Below are positions 59,374 through 64,000 of a stretch of DNA of 64,000 nucleotides, one piece after another (position 1 is the stretch's first letter; each line of letters opens with the position of its first letter). The notes under the pieces were generated by a model, which ran no database searches, was not told the origin of the DNA, and was given only the letters and a program-made list of their open reading frames with translations. The position numbers and the translations under genes are program-made. Source of the DNA: Mucilaginibacter_A sp041088075 (GTDB lineage Bacteria > Bacteroidota > Bacteroidia > Sphingobacteriales > Sphingobacteriaceae); the NCBI RefSeq assembly GCF_041088075.1, contig NZ_JBGCVY010000047.1, positions 36,216 through 100,215 of the forward strand, read 5' to 3'.

Positions 59374-62066
59374 TAAAACAACGGCAACTGCCCCTTCCCT
59401 TTTAAATCCACATCATCCGGGTTGGTAATTTCCAGTTCAATCTTTTTGGCCGGTTTAACCACCTGTTCTTCTTTCTGCGAGATTTCTTTTTCGGCTTCTT
59501 CTTCCTTGTGTTCTTCCAAAACAATCGCTTTTAAAGAAACTTCTGCAACCGGGTCTGGCACATCTTCTTCGTCATCGTGTTCGGCAATCAATACAATACT
59601 TTTGATTTCATGTTGAGAAAGCCGGTTTCCCTGTGCTTTGATGCCTTTTACATCAATCAAATCGGCCAGGTTCAGTTCTGTCGTTTCCGGGATATGTGCT
59701 TTTCCTTTCAGCAATTCTACTTTAACCACCGGTTGCGACGCGCCCGAAATCAAAGTCATTTTAGAACCATGTTCATCGCTGATCAAATTGACCGGTTTGC
59801 CGATCACCATATTTTCAAACGTAAAACGCTTTACAAAATAGTTTTTCAGCTTGCCTTCGTAATGCACCACGGTGTAAACCTGATCGGGATTGTACTTTTC
59901 GATCCTGATCATTTTATCTTCAAAATGATTAGTGAGATCGAAACTACTCAACTCGCAAATACCGTTGCTCAACACTTTCAGTATCTTGTCTTCTCCGTCA
60001 AATTCGCCTAAAAAAGTTCCGCGGCCATCTACATTTAATCTTTTCAGCACCTCATCGTACCAAATCTTCCGGCCGGAAAGTGTGGAAATCCCTTTCGTTT
60101 TCAGCGTGATTTTTTTGATCGGATATTTGGTAACCACGTTCCCCAGCGAACTTCTGCCTTTGATGGCCACATCGGCAAAATTCAAATCAAAAGTCAGTTT
60201 TTTTAATTTGGCATGAGGTTTTAACTGCACGTTTACCACTTCCGCCTCGCCGTTTGGATTATGCGTAAAGTAAAGCGTTTTGGTGCCTTTCGTGCCTTTG
60301 GTCAAATCGTATTCGCGGTCGCGCGTGATGCCCTGCACAAAAAAACGCTTGATAAAAGCAGTACCGGTTTCGCCATCCCTGTAAATCAAATTGTAAACCG
60401 TGCGCTCGTCGTTCTTTTTAAAGATGCCGGCGTAGATGATGTCTTTCCCCACAAAAACCTTTTCCTGCACTTTGGTAACCAAAAAGCGGCCATCTTCGCG
60501 GAAAACAATAATTTCATCCAAGTCAGAGCAATCGCCTACAAATTCGTCTTTTTTCAGCGCGGTTCCCACAAAACCATCTGCACGGTTCAGGTAAATTTTT
60601 ACGTTTGCCAGCGCAACTTGTGCTGCTTCTACCCGATCAAAAATGCGCAATTCGGTTTTGCGTTCGCGGCCTTTGCCAAACTTTTCTTTCAGTTTCTGGA
60701 ACCAGTCAATGGCATAATCCGTGAGATGTTTCAGGTGATTGTTGACTTCCCTGATCTCATTTTCCAGCGATTTCATCTGCTCGTCCGCTTTTTTTACGTC
60801 GAAGCGCGTGATGCTGCTCATCGGTTTGTCAATTAGCTTTTTAAAATCTTCGGGCAAAATTGCACGGTAAAGCTGCGGCAAAAACGGCTCGAACAATTTG
60901 TACAATACTTTTACAACCGCTTCAAAGTTTCCGGAAGTTTCGTAATCCGGATGCTTGTACATTCCGTTTTGAATAAAAATCTTCAACAGCGAACTGAAAA
61001 ATATTTTCTCCTTCAGTTCGGCCAACCGGATATCCAGTTCCTGCTTCAATAATTCCCTGGTAAAAACAGTACTCTCCGTCAGGATGTCGTTCACACTCAT
61101 AAAGTGCGGCTTGTCATCCTTGATCACGCAGGTGTTTGGGGAGATGGAAACCTCGCAATCGGTAAAAGCATACAGCGCATCAATGGTAACATCGGGCGAA
61201 ATGCCGGGCGCCAAATGGATGATAATCTCTACGTTTTTCGCCGTATTATCTTCAATTTTTTTGATGCGGATTTTCCCTTTGTCATTTGCCGCAATTACGC
61301 TATCAATCAAACTTCCGGTGGTGGTAGAAAACGGGACTTCGGTAATAGCCAGCGTTTTTTTATCGCGCTCTTCTATTTTGGCCCGGATACGGATTTTGCC
61401 GCCGCGCTGGCCTTCGTTATAAGCCGAACAATCGGCCAAACCACCGGTCGGGAAATCGGGCAGCAAATTTGGCCGTTCGCCTTTTAGTATTGCTATCGAA
61501 GCATCAATCAGTTCGATAAAATTGTGCGGCATTACTTTGGTGGCCAAACCAACGGCAATTCCCTCGGCACCTTGCGCTAATAAAAGCGGGAATTTAACGG
61601 GAAGCGTTACCGGTTCTTTGTTGCGGCCATCGTAACTGGATTGCCATTCGGTGGTATCGGGATTAAAAACAACATCCAGCGCGAACTTGGACAAACGCGC
61701 TTCGATATAACGTGGTGCCGCAGCAGAATCGCCGGTTACGGGATCGCCCCAGTTTCCCTGGCAATCAATCAACAAATTTTTTTGTCCGATCTGCACCATC
61801 GCATCACCAATCGAAGCATCGCCGTGCGGGTGATATTTCATGGTGTTGCCGATCACGTTCGCCGCTTTGTTAAAACGCCCGTCGTCCATTTCTTTTAAAG
61901 AATGCAGGATTCGGCGCTGCACCGGCTTCAACCCATCGTGGATATGCGGCACGGCACGGTCGAGGATTACGTAAGAAGCGTAATCCAGGAACCAGTTTTC
62001 GTACAGCCCGGAAAGGGAAGTTATGTTAGAAAGCTGTTCGTTTTGCTGACTTAAATCGTCATTCAT
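59373..62066 (-). CDS. parC: DNA topoisomerase IV subunit A
   Basis: 897 residues from ATG 62066 (MNDDLSQQNEQLSNITSLSG). The frame stays open for 43 more codons upstream, but these (MLNNRGGETHQKNIGK and on) are not family-like. YASYVILDRAVPHIHDGLKP, VQRRILHSLKEMDDGRFNKA, KYHPHGDASIGDAMVQIGQK, and the catalytic Tyr in SAAAPRYIEARLS at about 122. A long C-terminal domain (beta-propeller-like, with KGTKGTKTLYFTHNPN) and an acidic tail. With ParE it decatenates chromosomes. The C-terminus, from about residue 850, is Glu/Lys-rich and low-complexity. Confidence 0.93.
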   Translation of the reverse strand: MNDDLSQQNEQLSNITSLSGLYENWFLDYASYVILDRAVPHIHDGLKPVQRRILHSLKEMDDGRFNKAANVIGNTMKYHPHGDASIGDAMVQIGQKNLLIDCQGNWGDPVTGDSAAAPRYIEARLSKFALDVVFNPDTTEWQSSYDGRNKEPVTLPVKFPLLLAQGAEGIAVGLATKVMPHNFIELIDASIAILKGERPNLLPDFPTGGLADCSAYNEGQRGGKIRIRAKIEERDKKTLAITEVPFSTTTGSLIDSVIAANDKGKIRIKKIEDNTAKNVEIIIHLAPGISPDVTIDALYAFTDCEVSISPNTCVIKDDKPHFMSVNDILTESTVFTRELLKQELDIRLAELKEKIFFSSLLKIFIQNGMYKHPDYETSGNFEAVVKVLYKLFEPFLPQLYRAILPEDFKKLIDKPMSSITRFDVKKADEQMKSLENEIREVNNHLKHLTDYAIDWFQKLKEKFGKGRERKTELRIFDRVEAAQVALANVKIYLNRADGFVGTALKKDEFVGDCSDLDEIIVFREDGRFLVTKVQEKVFVGKDIIYAGIFKKNDERTVYNLIYRDGETGTAFIKRFFVQGITRDREYDLTKGTKGTKTLYFTHNPNGEAEVVNVQLKPHAKLKKLTFDLNFADVAIKGRSSLGNVVTKYPIKKITLKTKGISTLSGRKIWYDEVLKRLNVDGRGTFLGEFDGEDKILKVLSNGICELSSFDLTNHFEDKMIRIEKYNPDQVYTVVHYEGKLKNYFVKRFTFENMVIGKPVNLISDEHGSKMTLISGASQPVVKVELLKGKAHIPETTELNLADLIDVKGIKAQGNRLSQHEIKSIVLIAEHDDEEDVPDPVAEVSLKAIVLEEHKEEEAEKEISQKEEQVVKPAKKIELEITNPDDVDLKGKGQLPLF

Positions 62067-62139
62067 TCGGTATTGGCTAAAAAAGATACAAATATAAGTT
62101 ATCGTGGTAAAATTCTGGCAATGTTTACTGGCTGCGTTA

Positions 62140-62153
62140 ATGCTGTTTTTACC
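62140..62153 (-). repeat. Dispersed motif, ACAGCAT tail
   Basis: Minus: GGTAAAAACAGCAT with an A/T-tract beyond it (TTTTTTTGG side), 74 bp upstream of the parC start. Confidence 0.65.
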
Positions 62154-62213
62154 TATGTTTTTTTGGTGCGTCTCCCCACCTCTATTATTTAACAAAAAAT
62201 TAATTGCATTTGG

Positions 62214-62242
62214 TGTAACGAACTGGTTACTCGTGGCGTCTA
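62214..62242 (+). promoter_or_regulatory. ECF-sigma-type promoter of the NTF2-like gene
   Basis: TGTAAC at 62214-62219, 17-bp spacer, CGTCTA at 62237-62242. This matches the general ECF promoter form (xGTAAC-N16/17-CGTC) rather than the housekeeping TAnnTTTG. The start codon is 38 bp downstream. The sigma factor at 1166-1732 is one candidate, by inference only. Confidence 0.55.
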
Positions 62243-62280
62243 TCTACCAAAACAACATAAAAACTTAAAAATTAAATATC

Positions 62281-62712
62281 ATGAAAACTACACTAAAAAC
62301 CACCCTCATCGCTTTGTTATTGACCGTAACTTACAATTTTACCCAAGCTGCCACGCCAAACGTAAACGAAAAACTGACCATGCGTTATGCCATTGCTGCT
62401 TACGTGGATGCTTTTGCACATGGCCACTTCGATGGCTTTTCTGAAGTGATTGACGACAGTGCCAAATTTACCCAAACCCGCGGCCAAAAGATTTTGAGCT
62501 TTAGCAAGAACGACATTATCGAAAGCTTGAAAGGCCAGCAAAATGTAGAACAAAACTGCAAAACTACGGCCCGCATTGTAGAAAACACCGGTAATTTGGT
62601 TGTTTACAAAGTACAAATGAAGTACGATAACTTTGCCCGCATCAATTATGTAACCATGACTGATACCGGCGCCGGTTGGAAAATTACCAATGTTTCTACC
62701 GTGTTTAACTAA
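62281..62712 (+). CDS. Secreted NTF2-like (putative lumazine-binding-type) protein
   Basis: 143 residues. Signal peptide TTLIALLLTVTYNFTQAA. The mature part (AIAAYVDAFAHGHFDGFSEV, IDDSAKFTQTRGQKILSFSK, YDNFARINYVTMTDTGAGWK, ITNVSTVFN) fits the NTF2/SnoaL-like cone fold of small periplasmic proteins in Bacteroidota. An ECF-type promoter upstream suggests stress control. Its 3' third and terminator are duplicated 0.9 kb downstream. Confidence 0.82.
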   Translation: MKTTLKTTLIALLLTVTYNFTQAATPNVNEKLTMRYAIAAYVDAFAHGHFDGFSEVIDDSAKFTQTRGQKILSFSKNDIIESLKGQQNVEQNCKTTARIVENTGNLVVYKVQMKYDNFARINYVTMTDTGAGWKITNVSTVFN

Positions 62713-62715
62713 GCC

Positions 62716-62770
62716 CAATTTTTAGGCGATAAAAGAAGCATTCTTACGGAAATAGGGATGCTTTTTTTAT
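62716..62770 (+). terminator. Motif-based terminator of the NTF2-like gene
   Basis: CCAATTTTTAGGC then GATAAAAGAAGCAT (62716-62741). AAGCAT (62736-62741) pairs with ATGCTT (62758-62763), then TTTTTT. Same design as at 55985 and 63627. Confidence 0.82.
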
Positions 62771-62850
62771 GGGGTGAAAATTTGGCATTATTATTTCTGT
62801 TTCTGCAAATACTAATTTATCAAATAGATATTCTTACTTTTACTTTATCT

Positions 62851-63132
62851 ATGGCATCAGTTAGTATCACTCAATTGTATTCACTTTTAAATGAGAAAGT
62901 AGGCAAAGAAACTGCTGAAAACTTGACAGGCTACATTGAAGAAAAAATAAAAGCTGAATTTGACAGACAATCAGATAATGTAGCCACCAAACAAGACCTG
63001 TTAAAACTTGAAACAAAATTAACTGAAAAATTTCTCGAAGCTAAATCAGATACCATCAAATGGATGTTCATTTTTTGGATCGGACAAATTGTTGCTACTT
63101 TTGGTTTTATTTTGCTATTCTTAAAAAAGTAA
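62851..63132 (+). CDS. Coiled-coil tail-anchored protein
   Basis: 93 residues from ATG 62851 (MASVSITQLYSLLNEKVGKE). In-frame upstream Met codons would add a hydrophobic stretch lying on the terminator and are unlikely. A heptad-rich middle (TGYIEEKIKAEFDRQSDNVA, TKQDLLKLETKLTEKFLEAK) and a single C-terminal helix (IFWIGQIVATFGFILLFLKK) give the DUF1640/Bdr-like pattern of small coiled-coil proteins. Function unknown. Confidence 0.72.
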   Translation: MASVSITQLYSLLNEKVGKETAENLTGYIEEKIKAEFDRQSDNVATKQDLLKLETKLTEKFLEAKSDTIKWMFIFWIGQIVATFGFILLFLKK

Positions 63133-63259
63133 AAGCCAATATCACTAAATTTAGCTAACTTTAGTAATTGTTAACAAATACCCTATAAATTAAGTGGTTA
63201 ACTGTTCAGATTATCCTAAAAAAAATCTTTATACTGGTTTGTGCAAATCATTTTAAAAC

Positions 63260-63409
63260 ATGAATTACGAAATGTCCTTTCAGGAAAGAGCCAAGTTAGG
63301 TTTGGAACAACTATCAAAACAGTCGCCAGTTACCTTAAAGATGGCGAAAAAACAAGTTCAGCAATTGAAGACACAAAGCGTTTCAAAAGTGAAGAAACAA
63401 AGAGATTAG
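63260..63409 (+). CDS. Short basic ORF, doubtful
   Basis: 49 codons from ATG 63260: MNYEMSFQERAKLGLEQLSK, then TLKMAKKQVQQLKTQSVSKV and KKQRD. Helical, strongly basic. It could be a real small protein or the 5' remnant of a gene destroyed when the duplicate arrived. A longer overlapping frame (63241-63531) runs from here into the duplicated segment and is chimeric. Confidence 0.3.
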   Translation: MNYEMSFQERAKLGLEQLSKQSPVTLKMAKKQVQQLKTQSVSKVKKQRD

Positions 63410-63454
63410 AAGATTTTATTACACAAAGTGATTTTTGGATAACTGAAATTGACT

Positions 63455-63690
63455 ATGTAGAACAAAACTACAAAACCACAGCCAGTATTGTAAAAAACAC
63501 CAGCAACCTGGTTGTTACAAAGTACAAATGAAGTACGATAACTTTTCCCGCAATAACTATGTAACCATGACTGGCACCGGTGCCGGTTGGAAAATTACCC
63601 ATGTTTCTACCGTGTTTAACTAAGCCCAATTTTTAGGCGATAAAAGAAGCATTGTTACAGAAATAGGGATGCTTTTTTTATGGTGGTAAA
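63455..63690 (+). pseudogene. Duplicated, frameshifted 3' end of the NTF2-like gene with its terminator
   Basis: From ATGTAGAAC at 63455 the DNA matches 62543-62779 almost base for base, including the last part of the coding sequence, the stop, the motif and the hairpin. One base is missing (GTTGTTACAAAG for GTTGTTTACAAAG, near 63516), which breaks the frame. The 5' two-thirds and promoter are absent. A degenerate extra motif (TTTTAGGTT then GATAAAAAAAGTCT) follows at about 63707-63728. Confidence 0.88.
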
Positions 63691-63801
63691 ATTTGGTTAG
63701 TTGTATTTTAGGTTGATAAAAAAAGTCTGGTTACTTGAATTAAAAATTTGAAGCTTAGAGGTTGGGATTGCAAATTTCGACCAATGGAAACTAAATCAAA
63801 A

Positions 63802-64000
63802 TTACTCTCTAAAGAGGAAATGATTTTTTGCTTTTTCCATAACCGCAGGCCTGCCATCAATCTCCTTGCTGAAATGCCGTCTCATCTCTTTTTTAGTATA
63901 TTTATTTCTCAAGTTTGAATCTTTGCACGCTTGTTTAACTAACTCATCAATTTTATTACTTCTTTCTATAGGTGATATATACAATTTCAATAACTCTTGG
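63802..64000 (-). CDS. Partial hypothetical basic protein (N-terminus cut by window edge)
   Basis: The frame is open to the right edge: QELLKLYISPIERSNKIDEL, then VKQACKDSNLRNKYTKKEMR, RHFSKEIDGRPAVMEKAKNH, FLFRE-stop. 66 residues are visible. Rich in Lys/Arg, predicted helical. No family recognised. The only internal start would be a TTG at 63990, so the true start is probably outside the window. Confidence 0.5.
   Translation of the reverse strand, partial: QELLKLYISPIERSNKIDELVKQACKDSNLRNKYTKKEMRRHFSKEIDGRPAVMEKAKNHFLFRE

Noticed and set aside
62067..62195. 43-residue N-terminal extension of ParC
   Set aside because: Not ParC-like, and it crosses promoter-type AT-rich DNA; MNDDLSQQ is the family-like start.
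63241..63531. 96-residue frame joining an unrelated 5' part to the NTF2-like duplicate
   Set aside because: Chimeric across the duplication junction, and the NTF2 part is frameshifted relative to its parent.
863..63652. The motif as a housekeeping promoter element
   Set aside because: Its orientation is independent of gene strand, it occurs inside genes and after stops, and it does not contain TAnnTTTG at a proper distance from TTG.
1..64000. A transposase or RAYT enzyme that could mobilise the repeats
   Set aside because: None of the proteins in the window resembles a transposase, recombinase or reverse transcriptase; it would have to lie elsewhere.
1..64000. tRNA or rRNA genes
   Set aside because: No cloverleaf-type sequence or rRNA signature was noticed by eye; a tRNAscan run would settle it.

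Overview
The window is chromosomal DNA of a Bacteroidota, most likely Sphingobacteriaceae (Pedobacter/Mucilaginibacter-like). The evidence is: an ECF sigma factor with a membrane anti-sigma-like partner; paired GLPGLI proteins beside a carboxypeptidase-regulatory beta-barrel; a 703-residue IspG; a MoxR/DUF58/BatA/DUF4175-like operon; almost no Shine-Dalgarno sequences; and one clean TTG-N21-TAnnTTTG promoter. No rRNA, tRNA, phage, transposase or CRISPR was seen. The genes are mostly core metabolism and envelope functions.

Layout. 1-1.7 kb: sigma / anti-sigma / beta-barrel operon (minus). 2.2-5.9 kb: AsmA-like protein, a decayed amidohydrolase, and a DUF2281/PIN toxin-antitoxin pair. 6-15.7 kb: a heme-synthesis block, all minus: hemA, a hemC-hemD fusion, hemB, hemL, a two-component system with a small TPR-like membrane protein, hemE and hemJ. 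Together these cover glutamyl-tRNA to uroporphyrinogen/coproporphyrinogen, plus a HemJ-type oxidase. 15.8-25.5 kb: DoxX-like protein, hydrolase, three more toxin-antitoxin pairs, poxB, a Uma2 nuclease-like protein, a TonB-like protein and ispG. 25.7-35.5 kb: GAF histidine kinase, DUF4159 protein, then the divergent MoxR-DUF58-BatA-DUF4175-like operon. 35.5-42.7 kb: a TldD/PmbA protease pair, an AT-rich lipoprotein, and a GMC dehydrogenase with its small subunit. 42.8-51.2 kb: M23 lipoprotein, beta-barrel plus two GLPGLI proteins, LiaF-like and PspC proteins, SDR. 51.2-59.2 kb: MlaE/MlaF, RlmI-like methyltransferase, lipoprotein, msrA, aspartate kinase and small proteins. 59.4-64 kb: parC, an NTF2-like secreted protein, and a decayed duplicate of its 3' end.

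The most striking content is not a gene. A polar motif is scattered over the whole window: T-tract, about 5 variable bases, then RTAAAAGAAGCAT, with a second tail version RTAAAAACAGYAT. I count about 43 copies of the first core and about 25 of tail variants on the two strands, where roughly 0.01 exact 12-mers would be expected by chance. It lies in most gaps longer than about 100 bp, directly before starts and after stops, inside terminators, and inside about 15 coding sequences in several reading frames (recurrent IKEA, DKRS, MLLLS peptides). Two copies of a homologous ~94-bp element carry the motif as inverted ends. It could be a REP/REPIN-like repeat family, an uptake- or Chi-like chromosomal signal, or a binding site for a nucleoid protein. 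The sequence alone cannot decide.

Several other repeat families also fill the gaps: a TCATCCTGAACTTG-type hairpin, a TTTCGACCGTAGG hairpin, a GGCTAAAGCC/GGCTTCAGCC element, a GC-rich AAGCCCG repeat, and low-complexity GAGGTATGAGG or GCTGATTGCTGA runs. Two of these have been absorbed in frame into ispG.
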